Below are positions 1 to 8,733 of a stretch of DNA of 64,000 nucleotides, one piece after another. Source of the DNA: Carnobacterium_B sp040274945 (GTDB lineage Bacteria; Bacillota; Bacilli; Lactobacillales; Carnobacteriaceae); assembly GCF_040274945.1 (NCBI RefSeq), contig NZ_JBEMAR010000001.1, positions 446,271-510,270 on the forward strand. Reading direction: 5' to 3'. The position numbers and the translations under genes are program-made. Under the pieces are notes generated by a model. That model was not told the DNA's origin, made no database searches, and saw only the letters and a list, made by a program, of their open reading frames with translations. Numbering within the stretch: the first letter of the stretch is position 1; the number at the start of each line of letters is the position of its first letter.

Positions 1-733
1 CTTTGTCTCCTAAAACATGAGCCATTTGATGACGATGAATAATTCCTGGTGTATCAATTAAATTTTTACCATCATCTAACGGAATTTCTATCCGATCAAG
101 TGTTGTTCCAGGAAATTGAGAAGTCGTAATCAAATCTTGTACACCAGCAGTTGATTTAATGATTTGGTTGATCAATGTCGATTTCCCAACATTGGTAACC
201 CCAACTACAAATACATCGCGTCCTTTACGATGTTTCTCAATAGCATCAAGCAAGATTTCCATCTCAGCAGGTTTCATGGCGCTAGTTAGTAAAACATCTT
301 CTGGACGTAACCCTTCTTCATGAGCCCGTTCACGTAACCATTGCGTCATTTTGCCACGCTTCAATGATTTAGGAAGTAAGTCTACTTTATTCCCCACTAA
401 CAATACTGGATTTTTCCCAACAAAACGGTGTAGTCCAGGTATCAAACTGCCATTGAAGTCAAAAATATCAATTACGTTCACGATTAATGCATCTTCCGAA
501 CCCAGTTCATTTAATAATTTCAGAAAATCATCATCAGTCAGTTGAACATCTTGAATTTCATTATAATGGCGCAATCTGAAACAACGTTGACAGTAGACCT
601 CACCTTTTTCTAACCCTTTTTCCAGGGCTGAAGCTGGTGTATATCCTAAAGCCTCTTTGTTCGTTGTTTGAATAATAGCTCCGCACCCGATACAACGAAT
701 TTCTTCCTCATTATTTAATTCTTTTGTCGTCAT
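1..733 (-). CDS. yqeH: Ribosome biogenesis GTPase YqeH (3' end cut by window edge)
   Basis: Circularly permuted GTPase of the YqeH/RbgA group, needed for 30S subunit assembly. About 244 codons are visible from an ATG at 731-733, and the frame is still open at base 1. The N-terminus has a treble-clef zinc site (CIGC, then CQRC about 40 residues later). The G motifs come in permuted order: NKVD (G4), TSA (G5), then GVTNVGKS (G1) and DTPG (G3). The missing C-terminal part lies left of the window. The start codon lies inside the end of yqeG (23-nt overlap), so the two are co-transcribed in the yqeG-yqeH order known from Bacillus. Confidence 0.93.
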   Translation of the reverse strand, partial: MTTKELNNEEEIRCIGCGAIIQTTNKEALGYTPASALEKGLEKGEVYCQRCFRLRHYNEIQDVQLTDDDFLKLLNELGSEDALIVNVIDIFDFNGSLIPGLHRFVGKNPVLLVGNKVDLLPKSLKRGKMTQWLRERAHEEGLRPEDVLLTSAMKPAEMEILLDAIEKHRKGRDVFVVGVTNVGKSTLINQIIKSTAGVQDLITTSQFPGTTLDRIEIPLDDGKNLIDTPGIIHRHQMAHVLGDK

Positions 734-1256
734 TTATTGACTTCCTCCATCTCATAGTTGGATCTTTTTTGATCATATAATTCATAATGTGCAGCTCCAT
801 AAAACGGTTAAATCGAGTATTCCAAGCGTCTGTGTTTAGTATCGGTTTTACTAATACATTACGAATCCCAGCAAGGTTCGCTCCCCAAATATCCGTCATA
901 ATCTGATCGCCAACCATAATGATCTCATCAGTAGATAGATTTAATTTTTTACTCGCTCTTTTAAACCCAATCGTCGTTGGTTTTAAAGCTCTTGAAACAT
1001 AGTCTAGTTGCAATACATTTGCAACTCGCTCAACACGTGTTGCTTTGTTATTAGAAAGAATTACTACAGGAATACCGGCTTCTTCCATAAGGCTGATCCA
1101 TTCAATTAATTCTTCGGTCCCATCTGGATTATTCCATGCAATCAAAGTATTGTCCAAGTCTGCTAAGACAGCTTTAATATTTTGTTCTTTCAATTGTTCT
1201 GGTGTTATATGGTAAATCGCTTCTACCATATAAGTCGGTTTAAATATCTTTAACAT
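711..1256 (-). CDS. yqeG: YqeG family HAD-IIIA phosphatase
   Basis: Small HAD-superfamily hydrolase, the usual partner of YqeH. The nucleophile motif DLDNTL is near residue 33, motif II is the Ser in ILSNN, and motif IV is GDQIMTD. I place the start at the ATG at 1254-1256: it follows GTAGGGTG at a good distance and gives the family N-terminus MLK-F-P. An ATG six codons upstream (1274) is also in frame but sits right behind a hairpin with no free ribosome site. Length is about 181 residues, normal for the family. Its physiological substrate is not established. Confidence 0.9.
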   Translation of the reverse strand: MLKIFKPTYMVEAIYHITPEQLKEQNIKAVLADLDNTLIAWNNPDGTEELIEWISLMEEAGIPVVILSNNKATRVERVANVLQLDYVSRALKPTTIGFKRASKKLNLSTDEIIMVGDQIMTDIWGANLAGIRNVLVKPILNTDAWNTRFNRFMELHIMNYMIKKDPTMRWRKSINDDKRIK

Positions 1257-1280
1257 TTTTTTCACCCTACTCATTAAAAT

Positions 1281-1304
1281 AGGAGTACCTCTTACAGTAC
1301 TCCT
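1281..1304 (-). promoter_or_regulatory. Perfect inverted repeat just before yqeG
   Basis: AGGAGTAC and GTACTCCT form an 8-bp perfect stem with an 8-nt loop, 25 nt upstream of the preferred yqeG start. It could be a weak terminator for the upstream kinase gene, since the run after it is only ATTTTA, or a leader structure. Both arms carry AGGAG-like or AGAGG-like sequence that folding would hide. Confidence 0.4.
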
Positions 1305-1432
1305 AAAGTTTACTATTTACTTAATTATACGCCAAATTATTAAAAAAACAATCATTAGCGGTCTTTTTTAGGCTAATTCTCATGTGGCAGATTTATTTTA
1401 ACCTTATAAAGAATAGCTAAAAATTTTTTCAT

Positions 1433-2632
1433 TTAATTTATTTGCAAAAACACTTCATGAAGTTCATTCAATGCTAGTTTCAAGTTTTTTTCTTCAATAA
1501 GAATCCAAATAGTTGTATAACTATCGGCAGATTGATAGATGGGTATGTTCAATTTTGCCATTGCTGTTACAATTTTAGCAGTCACACCTGGGACTCCCGT
1601 TATTCCCGCGCCTACAATTGCTACTTTCGCACAATTTTCGTGAGTCGTATAACTAACGCTTTGTTCACCCAATAATTGTTTGGCTCTTTCACTAACCTGT
1701 TGTGGCAAAGTGAAAACGATTTTCCCAGGGAATATATTGATGAAATCCAAACTAAATCCGGATTGAGCTAAGAGATTGAACAATGACTCCTGCAGCTTTT
1801 CGTTTGTTTCAATCGTAAATTGTACTAAATGAGGTACATGAGCAATTCCTGTCACTAGTCGTTGTGGGATATTTCGATCTTTCGAATGTGTGATTAATGT
1901 TCCCACATCTGTTACAGTTTCATAGGTTGAACGAATCCGAACCGGTATCCCTGCTTGTTGTGCGATTTCGACCGCTCTCGGATCAATGACTTTTGCTCCT
2001 TCATGAGCCATATTACTGACTTCGTTATAACTTACGACTTGTAAAAATTGAGCGTTTTCTACTAACCTAGGATCTGCTGTCATCATTCCAGAAACATCCG
2101 TAAAAATATCAATACTTTCTGCTTTAAATGCAGCACCTAACAAGGCAGCAGTCGTATCACTACCGCCGCGACCAATTGTTGTCACATGTCCATTATCGCT
2201 TACTCCTTGAAAACCAGCTACTACAGCTACATCTTTTGTTTTAAATTGCTCATTTATTGTTGCGGTATCGACCCTTATCACCTCTGCCTGCCCGTAATCT
2301 TCATTGGTTCGAATACCAGCACTTTGTCCCGTTAAACCGACTGCATTGATGCCATTTCTTTTTAATTGATTTGTAAAAACAGCTGTTGAGATCGTCTCTC
2401 CAACGGACAACAGCATGTCTCGCTCCCTTAGGTCTAAATAGCTTCTTTCTCCATCAATCAAATTCAATAACGAATCTGTTGCATATGGATCGCCCATTCT
2501 TCCAATAGCGGATACAACAACAATAACTTTATAACCTAATGAGATAGCATGCTCAATGTGTTTTTCAGCTGCTAATCGACTTTCTTCATTTTTTACTGAT
2601 GTACCGCCAAATTTTTGAATTAAAATTTTCAT
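1433..2632 (-). CDS. dapG: Aspartate kinase, DapG-type
   Basis: Phosphorylates L-aspartate in the first step of the lysine, diaminopimelate, threonine and methionine pathway. The 399 residues begin with the kinase motif KFGGTSV (residues 7-13) and contain TTIGRGGSDTTAA and FTDVSGMMTADPR. Tandem ACT regulatory domains fill the last ~130 residues (GITGVPG, QSADSYTTIW). Length and sequence resemble Bacillus DapG (AK I, diaminopimelate-inhibited) more than the ~450-residue YclM type; the inhibitor here is inferred. It has its own promoter and sits next to, but is not co-transcribed with, the threonine operon on the same strand. Confidence 0.93.
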   Translation of the reverse strand: MKILIQKFGGTSVKNEESRLAAEKHIEHAISLGYKVIVVVSAIGRMGDPYATDSLLNLIDGERSYLDLRERDMLLSVGETISTAVFTNQLKRNGINAVGLTGQSAGIRTNEDYGQAEVIRVDTATINEQFKTKDVAVVAGFQGVSDNGHVTTIGRGGSDTTAALLGAAFKAESIDIFTDVSGMMTADPRLVENAQFLQVVSYNEVSNMAHEGAKVIDPRAVEIAQQAGIPVRIRSTYETVTDVGTLITHSKDRNIPQRLVTGIAHVPHLVQFTIETNEKLQESLFNLLAQSGFSLDFINIFPGKIVFTLPQQVSERAKQLLGEQSVSYTTHENCAKVAIVGAGITGVPGVTAKIVTAMAKLNIPIYQSADSYTTIWILIEEKNLKLALNELHEVFLQIN

Positions 2633-2731
2633 TGTTTTACCATCCTTTAAATCTGTTTATCTGTAAAAACTATCTGATTCTTGCGTTCGTAATTTAAATT
2701 AAAAAAATTTTCGATTTAGTATTTCTGCTTT

Positions 2732-2760
2732 ATTATAGCGAAGACATTCTTTAGTTTCAA
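2732..2760 (-). promoter_or_regulatory. Sigma-A promoter of dapG
   Basis: On the minus strand TTGAAA (2755-2760) and a perfect TATAAT (2732-2737) are separated by 17 bp. They lie about 100 bp upstream of the aspartate kinase start in the divergent gap with cutC. I see no lysine riboswitch core in the short leader. Confidence 0.7.
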
Positions 2761-2883
2761 TTATCTTAAGGATTTCGTAGAACAATTTAGTTTTTTTTTG
2801 CTATACTAATAATGGTTACACAATGAAATAAGCAATTAAAGAGTCAACAAATTATTACATTCACTTAAAAGGGGTTTATACTA

Positions 2884-3525
2884 ATGTATTTAAAAGAAGT
2901 TTGTCTAGAAAATTATAGTTTTATTCCTAAAGCCATTGCTCAAGGAGCAACCAGAATTGAATTATGTGATTACTTAATCAGCGGGGGAACAACTGTCAGC
3001 AAAGGCGTTATGCATGAAGCAGCCGCTTATTGTGCTGAAAAAATGATTCCATTGATGGCTATGATCCGTCCTCGTTCAGGTGATTTTATTTATAATGATA
3101 GCGAACTGAAAATTATGGGTTATGACATTATTGAAGCCCGTAATTTAGGATTAGACGGCATTGTATTAGGTTGTCTGACCAAAGATCATCGGATTGATGA
3201 AGATGCCATGGAACAATTACTAGAAGAAGCCTACGGACTACAAGTAACGTTTCATATGGCTTTCGATGCTATACCCGTTGAAAAACAATTTGAAGCTATT
3301 GACTGGTTAGCTGAACATGGCGTCCAAAGAATTTTAACTCATGGTGGTGATTTAAGTTTGCCAATAGAAGAAACACTTCCTCACCTTAAAGAATTAGTTG
3401 ATTACGCGAAGGATCGCATTCTTATTCTTCCTGGTGGAGGCATTACTAGTGAAAATGCAGATTCTATCCAACAATACCTAGGCGTTACAGAATTACATGG
3501 TTCAAAAATAGTCGGCGAACTTTAA
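2884..3525 (+). CDS. cutC: CutC family TIM-barrel protein
   Basis: Copper homeostasis protein CutC family; its biochemical function is uncertain. The 213 residues show family signatures ELCDYLISGGTTVS near residue 26, MIRPRSGDF near residue 60, LDGIVLGCL and HMAFDAIP. Start ATG follows AAAAGGGG. A TATACT box (2802-2807) upstream has only a weak -35 partner. The gene stands alone on the plus strand between two minus-strand units and ends at a shared hairpin. Confidence 0.9.
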   Translation: MYLKEVCLENYSFIPKAIAQGATRIELCDYLISGGTTVSKGVMHEAAAYCAEKMIPLMAMIRPRSGDFIYNDSELKIMGYDIIEARNLGLDGIVLGCLTKDHRIDEDAMEQLLEEAYGLQVTFHMAFDAIPVEKQFEAIDWLAEHGVQRILTHGGDLSLPIEETLPHLKELVDYAKDRILILPGGGITSENADSIQQYLGVTELHGSKIVGEL

Positions 3526-3624
3526 ATTCACATCTTCAACTCATTTTTTCTTTATTCACGTCCATCTGCAGTAATTGATTTTGCTTATGCAGAGACAGGT
3601 TCTACCTGAAAATTGCAAATAAAA

Positions 3625-3656
3625 AAAGTCAGAACACAAAGTTCTGACTTTTTTTA
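3625..3656. terminator. Bidirectional terminator between cutC and thrB
   Basis: An 11-bp perfect stem (AAAGTCAGAAC / GTTCTGACTTT, loop ACAAA) has a T-run on the plus side and an A-run before it, so it can stop both convergent transcripts. Confidence 0.9.
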
Positions 3657-3657
3657 T

Positions 3658-4524
3658 TTATTTTTTCACTTGGATACCTTCTCGTTCAACACTAAATTGT
3701 CGTACATCTGCATCTGTAAAGGTCTCTGTTAATCGTTGTTCTAGCTCTTTTAATTTCGAATAAGGCACTAAAATCAATACCGTTGATCCTGCTCCGCTTA
3801 AAAATGTAGCGTAAGCTCCATTTCTTTTAGCTAGACTCCGAATTTGAGATAGATGAGGCACTAAATCTTTACGGTAATTTTCATGCCATAAATCATTTCC
3901 CATCATTTCTCCCGCTAAATTCAAATCATTCGCTAAGACTGCTGCAATCATTACATTGCTGATAGAGCTAGCTTGTACGGCTTGCGCATAATCCAACGTT
4001 TTCGGCAACACATCCCGACTTTCTTTTGTCAATAATTCATCGATTGGAATAACCGCTAGGATACCTACATCCGGGAAAGTATGTTTCACTGCATAAACAG
4101 AGTCTTGAATTTTGCTAGCTACTACAAAATCGCCAAGGATAGCGGGTACTGCATTATCTGGATGGCCTTCTAAGTTAGAAGCCAAGGTTACTTTTTCTTT
4201 ATCACTCAAGGTTAACCCAGCTAGTTGATTAGCCATTTCAATACCTGCAATAATTGCTGCTGAACTGCTTCCTAATCCGCGTGTTGCTGGAATCTCACTT
4301 TCCATCCATAACTCTCTAGGCGTGAGCTTTGGAACTAGCGATAAAGCAGTTTGGATAATGAGATTTGTTTCATCGTTTGGTATACTCGCTCCAAGTTGGT
4401 GGTGAATAATCCAACTGTCCGTTTCGGTCCCTATCTCCAATGTTAAATAGAGGTTTAAAGCTAACCCACAAGAATCAAAACCGGGACCCAAGTTTGATGT
4501 TGTTCCTGGTACGATTATTTTCAT
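3658..4524 (-). CDS. thrB: Homoserine kinase
   Basis: GHMP-family kinase making O-phosphohomoserine for threonine synthesis. The 288 residues carry PGTTSNLGPGFD at the N-terminus, the ATP-binding RGLGSSSAA loop near residue 86, and the C-terminal FLSGAGSTV motif. It is the last gene of hom-thrC-thrB; its ATG overlaps the thrC stop (ATGA, 4 nt), suggesting translational coupling. A terminator follows within a few bases of the stop. Confidence 0.96.
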   Translation of the reverse strand: MKIIVPGTTSNLGPGFDSCGLALNLYLTLEIGTETDSWIIHHQLGASIPNDETNLIIQTALSLVPKLTPRELWMESEIPATRGLGSSSAAIIAGIEMANQLAGLTLSDKEKVTLASNLEGHPDNAVPAILGDFVVASKIQDSVYAVKHTFPDVGILAVIPIDELLTKESRDVLPKTLDYAQAVQASSISNVMIAAVLANDLNLAGEMMGNDLWHENYRKDLVPHLSQIRSLAKRNGAYATFLSGAGSTVLILVPYSKLKELEQRLTETFTDADVRQFSVEREGIQVKK

Positions 4525-5579
4525 AATTTTTCAACACCTGCTTGCAAATGTTTTTTCATATCTTCTAAGTCGTCCATCTTTGAAATAGGAATTGTCGTCA
4601 CTTCAAGTGCAGTATCTGGATCTTTCAGTCCGTTTCCAGTAAACACACAGACAACTGTTTCGCCTTTAGTTATCGCTCCACTTTTGACATCCTTGATCAC
4701 TCCTGCTAATGAAGCTGCAGATCCTGGTTCAATAAATACACCATCCATTGCAGCAACTTTACGGTAAGCATTGATAATCTCATCATCAGTTACAAAATCA
4801 ATTTTCCCTTTAGACTCATCTCGTGCGTTCTCCGCTAATTCCCAACTAGCTGGATTTCCGATCCTAATAGCCGTTGCAATTGTTTCAGGTTTTTCAATCA
4901 CTTTTCCTTGCACAATAGCAGCCGCACCTTCTGCTTCATATCCATGCATTCTTGGCAATCCCGTTTGATTTAATTTATCCCATTCTTTAAACCCTTTCCA
5001 GTAGGCAGTAATATTTCCTGCATTACCGACAGGGATAGCTAACACATCCGGTGCCTTTCCAAGATCTTCACATACTTCAAAAGCTGCTGTTTTTTGTCCT
5101 TCAATACGATAAGGATTAACCGAATTAACTAATGTAACAGCTTCTGTTTCAGCCAATTTCCGAACAGATTTCAAAGCTTGGTCAAAATTGCCTTGGATCG
5201 AGATAATATCTGCTCCATACATGACTGCTTGAGCCAATTTACCTAAAGCAATTTTTCCATCCGGAATGACGATGTACGCTTTTAAACCAGCTCGTGTAGC
5301 GTATGCTGCAGCTGCAGCGCTGGTATTCCCAGTGGATGCACAAATGATTGCTTTCGCTCCTTCTTCTTTTGCTTTTGCTACGGCCATAACCATTCCACGA
5401 TCTTTAAATGAACCAGTAGGATTCAACCCTTCGTATTTTCCATACAACTCAATCCCTAGTTCTTTAGAGAGATTCGTTAGTGGAATGAGAGGTGTATTTC
5501 CTTCATAGAGAGAAATCATGGGCGTTTTATCTGTGATAGGCAGTAGTTCTTTATATTTTTCAAGTAAACCTCGATACAT
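4521..5579 (-). CDS. thrC: Threonine synthase
   Basis: PLP enzyme converting O-phosphohomoserine to threonine. The 352 residues match the short Firmicutes class. The PLP lysine is K59 in NPTGSFKDRGM, and the phosphate-binding loop appears as PVGNAGN. GNTPL near residue 27 is typical. It overlaps the hom stop by one base (TAATG) and thrB by four, so the three genes form a tightly coupled threonine operon. Confidence 0.96.
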   Translation of the reverse strand: MYRGLLEKYKELLPITDKTPMISLYEGNTPLIPLTNLSKELGIELYGKYEGLNPTGSFKDRGMVMAVAKAKEEGAKAIICASTGNTSAAAAAYATRAGLKAYIVIPDGKIALGKLAQAVMYGADIISIQGNFDQALKSVRKLAETEAVTLVNSVNPYRIEGQKTAAFEVCEDLGKAPDVLAIPVGNAGNITAYWKGFKEWDKLNQTGLPRMHGYEAEGAAAIVQGKVIEKPETIATAIRIGNPASWELAENARDESKGKIDFVTDDEIINAYRKVAAMDGVFIEPGSAASLAGVIKDVKSGAITKGETVVCVFTGNGLKDPDTALEVTTIPISKMDDLEDMKKHLQAGVEKL

Positions 5580-6868
5580 TATTTCCCCTCCATTACTTTA
5601 AAACAAACAAGGAGATCCATATCACTGGAATCTTTGAGTGCTGTTAAAATTTCTTTTTGTTGAGCTTTATTTATTTCATGTGTCACGATCACTACTTTTG
5701 CCGTTTCACTTGAATGTGGTTGCTGAATAATTTGGTCAAAACCGCTATCGCATTGGCTGAATACTTTTGCTAAAGCTAAAAATTGACCAGTTTTATCTTG
5801 CATCTCAATAGCAATATAATATTTATTTCTTACTTCAATGTCTTGCGCAAGACTTGTTTCATGCTGGTAAGAACTAAAGACATTACCACTTGTACCTAAC
5901 TGAATATTCTTTGCAACTGTAATTACATCACTGACAATACTATTTGCAGTTGGTAACTCTCCTGCACCGGGTCCATAATACATCGTTTCCCCAACCGCTG
6001 CACCAACAACAAAAACAGCGTTATTTTCATTTTGAACACTTGCCAATGGATGATTAGCTGGTACAAGGACTGGACCGACATCCACACTTATATTTTCTTC
6101 GATTTGAATAGCCGAACCAATCAATTTGATTTTATAGCCTAATTTTCCAGCCATTTGAATGTCTTCTTGTTGTAAATTTCGAATTCCTTTTGTTTCAATT
6201 TGATCTAATTCGACATTCATACCAAAAGCTAAACGCGTCAATATAACCATTTTACGTGCAGCATCTATGCCATCAACATCATTTGTTGGATTACTTTCTG
6301 CAAAACCTAATTCTTGAGCTTCTTTTAGAGCTTCTTCATACGTTTTTCCTTCACTCGTCATTTTTGACAGAATAAAGTTCGTTGTTCCATTAACAATTCC
6401 AAAAACTTTTTGGATTTCATCTGAAGCAAGACTATCTACTATCGTACGTAAAATTGGAATTCCACCAGCAACACTAGCTTCATAATATAAATCACACTGG
6501 TTTGCTTTTGCTAATGCCACCAATTCATTTCCGTGCAGCGCAATTAAATCTTTATTTGCTGTGACAACATGTTTTCCAGCTATCAAAGCTTTTTTGATGT
6601 ACATTTTTGCTTCATCAATGCTACCCATAACCTCCACTACAATATCTATTTCTGGGTCATTTATAATCTCGTCAACGTCCAGAGTCAACTCAATACCCTC
6701 AGCAATTGCGCCTCGCTTTTTATCAATATCGCGCACTAAAACTTTTTTTACTTTTAAAGAAACACCGGTCACTTGATTTAGTTTTGGTTCATGGTGTTTC
6801 AATATACGCAACACACCACTTCCAACTGTTCCAAAGCCTAAAATTCCTATTTGCAATTGGTTTTTCAT
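5579..6868 (-). CDS. hom: Homoserine dehydrogenase
   Basis: Reduces aspartate semialdehyde to homoserine, the branch point toward threonine and methionine. The 429 residues contain the NAD(P) fold GFGTVGSGV near residue 11, TANKDLIA, and the catalytic region NGTTNFILSKM and GFAESNPTNDVDG. A C-terminal ACT domain from about residue 345 suggests feedback control by threonine. First gene of the thr operon. The 196-bp gap upstream shows no T-box; a TATACT box (6960-6965) lacks a convincing -35. Confidence 0.96.
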   Translation of the reverse strand: MKNQLQIGILGFGTVGSGVLRILKHHEPKLNQVTGVSLKVKKVLVRDIDKKRGAIAEGIELTLDVDEIINDPEIDIVVEVMGSIDEAKMYIKKALIAGKHVVTANKDLIALHGNELVALAKANQCDLYYEASVAGGIPILRTIVDSLASDEIQKVFGIVNGTTNFILSKMTSEGKTYEEALKEAQELGFAESNPTNDVDGIDAARKMVILTRLAFGMNVELDQIETKGIRNLQQEDIQMAGKLGYKIKLIGSAIQIEENISVDVGPVLVPANHPLASVQNENNAVFVVGAAVGETMYYGPGAGELPTANSIVSDVITVAKNIQLGTSGNVFSSYQHETSLAQDIEVRNKYYIAIEMQDKTGQFLALAKVFSQCDSGFDQIIQQPHSSETAKVVIVTHEINKAQQKEILTALKDSSDMDLLVCFKVMEGK

Positions 6869-7006
6869 TGTTTGTCTCCTTTTCCAGCTAAATTAATTCT
6901 CGTTTTTTATGAGGTTTAACCAATCTTAATCTCATATATTTTTAATCATACGTATTACTAGTATAACGAATATCAAAAAAAATACTAGCTTGAAAATAAA
7001 CAAAAA

Positions 7007-7053
7007 AAAGACATACGTAAAAAATTCTCGAAAGAATTTTTTTGTATGTCTTT
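7007..7053 (-). terminator. Terminator of the YkuJ-like gene
   Basis: A long stem AAAGACATAC / GTATGTCTTT encloses an inner AAAAAATTCT / AGAATTTTTT stem with loop CGAA. On the minus strand it ends in eight T. It lies 11 bp after the stop of the 77-residue gene. Confidence 0.88.
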
Positions 7054-7064
7054 AACAGGCTATT

Positions 7065-7298
7065 TTAATCTTGAAGTAATTCAAATATTTCCATAGCAAC
7101 TAAGTCTACGTCATCAAATTGATAAACTTGTTGAGTAGAAGTCTCTAATAATTCAAATGTTTCAGTTTTTGCATCATACGTAATAACACAACGTTCGTTT
7201 CCTTCTTTTTCAAATCGACGAACTTGAACTTCACTTTCTGTATCTTCTAGCATAGCTTCCAATCGGCGAATAATTCCTACTAATTGTGAAGTTGTCAT
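7065..7298 (-). CDS. ykuJ: YkuJ family small protein
   Basis: A 77-residue acidic protein resembling Bacillus YkuJ, whose function is unknown. It begins MTTSQLVGIIRRLEAMLED and has a compact alpha/beta-looking body (RRFEKEGNERCVITYD). Start ATG is preceded by AAAGGGG. It is monocistronic: a terminator follows and a divergent aminotransferase gene lies upstream. No catalytic motif is visible. Confidence 0.75.
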   Translation of the reverse strand: MTTSQLVGIIRRLEAMLEDTESEVQVRRFEKEGNERCVITYDAKTETFELLETSTQQVYQFDDVDLVAMEIFELLQD

Positions 7299-7475
7299 AG
7301 TTTCGTGCCCCTTTCAAACTTAACTCAGTAATCATTCTACCAGAATTTTATATAAAAGACATTAAACTCACTCTATTTTCATAAAAAAATAATCTTTACA
7401 CAAAAAATGTCGAATCTTTGGAAGAACTTATGTTAATATAGTTGAAATACATTATCAAAAGGGGGCACCAAAGTA

Positions 7476-8657
7476 ATGAATCCATTACAAGAACGTTTCA
7501 ACAATCAAGTCTATAAAATTGAAGTTTCAGATATTCGAAAATTCGATGAACGCGTGTCACCAATAGAAGGCATGCTTAAATTGACTTTAGGAGCACCGGA
7601 CTTCAACACACCCGACCATATTAAAGAAGCAGCTATAGAAGCTATTAACAATAATGAGTCACATTATACAGGTATGGCTGGTGATATTCAGCTAAGAGTG
7701 GCAGCTTCTGATTTTCTTAAAAAGAAATATGCTCTTTCTTACAATCCTACAAATGAAGTTTTAGTAACCATTGGTGCTACTGAGGCTATCTCCGCCTCTT
7801 TATTAGCTATTTTAAATCCAGGCGATAAAATTTTGGTGCCTTCCCCTATTTTCCCTGGCTATGAACCATTGATTACTTTAAGCCAAGCAACACCTATTTT
7901 TATTGACACGAGTGTAAATGGTTTTGTCTTAACTCCTCAGATGATTGAGGAGGCCATGACAGAACATGGTAGCTCAGTAAAAGCAATTATTTTAAACTAC
8001 CCAAATAATCCGACAGGTGTAACTTACACGCGAGAAGAAATTAAGGCTCTTGCTGAAGTTCTAAAAAGACATAGTTTATTTGTTATTAGCGATGAAATTT
8101 ATAGTGAATTAACTTACGACAATGAGCATGTCTCAATTGCTGAGTACTTAAGAGAACAAACGATTCTAATTAATGGTCTTTCAAAGTCACATGCCATGAC
8201 CGGTTGGAGAATTGGCTTTATCTTTGCGCCAAAAGAACTTACTGCACAAATTATTAAAGTACACCAATATTTGGTTACTTGCGCCACTTCTATTTCTCAA
8301 AAAGCTGCTTTAGCTGCTTTAACTGTTGGGATAGATGATGCTCTTCCTATGAAAAAAGAATATCAGAAGAGAAGAGATTACCTTTTCGAAGAATTGATTC
8401 AATTAGGATTTGAAGTAGCACGTCCTAATGGCGCTTTTTATCTTTTTGCAAAAATTCCGAAAGAGTACATCCAAAACAGCATGGATTTTTGTGTGGATCT
8501 AGCTGAAAAAAATAAACTAGCTTTAATTCCCGGTTCAGCTTTTGGAGATGCCGGTGAAGGTTATATCCGTCTAAGTTATGCTGCCAGCATGGAAAACTTA
8601 ATAGAAGCTGTTAAACGATTGAAAAGCTATATGGCCTCTCATATGAAAACTGTATAG
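7476..8657 (+). CDS. patA: PLP-dependent aminotransferase, PatA-like
   Basis: Class I/II fold-type I aminotransferase of 393 residues. It shows substrate and cofactor motifs LGAPDFNTPDHI, NYPNNPTGV, SDEIYSEL and the PLP lysine in NGLSKSHAMTGWRIGF. The closest recalled family is Bacillus PatA, which is linked to N-acetyl-diaminopimelate or broad aromatic and aspartate transamination; the substrate is not decidable here. An SD AAAAGGGGG precedes the ATG, and TGTTAATAT upstream may be an extended -10. A bidirectional terminator follows. Confidence 0.85.
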   Translation: MNPLQERFNNQVYKIEVSDIRKFDERVSPIEGMLKLTLGAPDFNTPDHIKEAAIEAINNNESHYTGMAGDIQLRVAASDFLKKKYALSYNPTNEVLVTIGATEAISASLLAILNPGDKILVPSPIFPGYEPLITLSQATPIFIDTSVNGFVLTPQMIEEAMTEHGSSVKAIILNYPNNPTGVTYTREEIKALAEVLKRHSLFVISDEIYSELTYDNEHVSIAEYLREQTILINGLSKSHAMTGWRIGFIFAPKELTAQIIKVHQYLVTCATSISQKAALAALTVGIDDALPMKKEYQKRRDYLFEELIQLGFEVARPNGAFYLFAKIPKEYIQNSMDFCVDLAEKNKLALIPGSAFGDAGEGYIRLSYAASMENLIEAVKRLKSYMASHMKTV

Positions 8658-8663
8658 TTTTAA

Positions 8664-8714
8664 AAAAAGTACACCAGTCCTAAGCATCATTGCTTATAAA
8701 CTGGTGTACTTTTT
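8664..8714. terminator. Bidirectional terminator after patA
   Basis: A 15-bp stem AAAAAGTACACCAGT / ACTGGTGTACTTTTT encloses a second small stem (AAGCA/TGCTT). T-runs exist on both strands, between the convergent aminotransferase and dehydrogenase genes. Confidence 0.9.
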
Positions 8715-8733
8715 ATTTCTCTTTTAATACTTT

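Noticed and set aside
2633..2883. Possible lysine riboswitch upstream of the aspartate kinase gene
   Set aside because: The leader after the promoter is only about 90 nt and I could not find the conserved core; too short for the lysine element.
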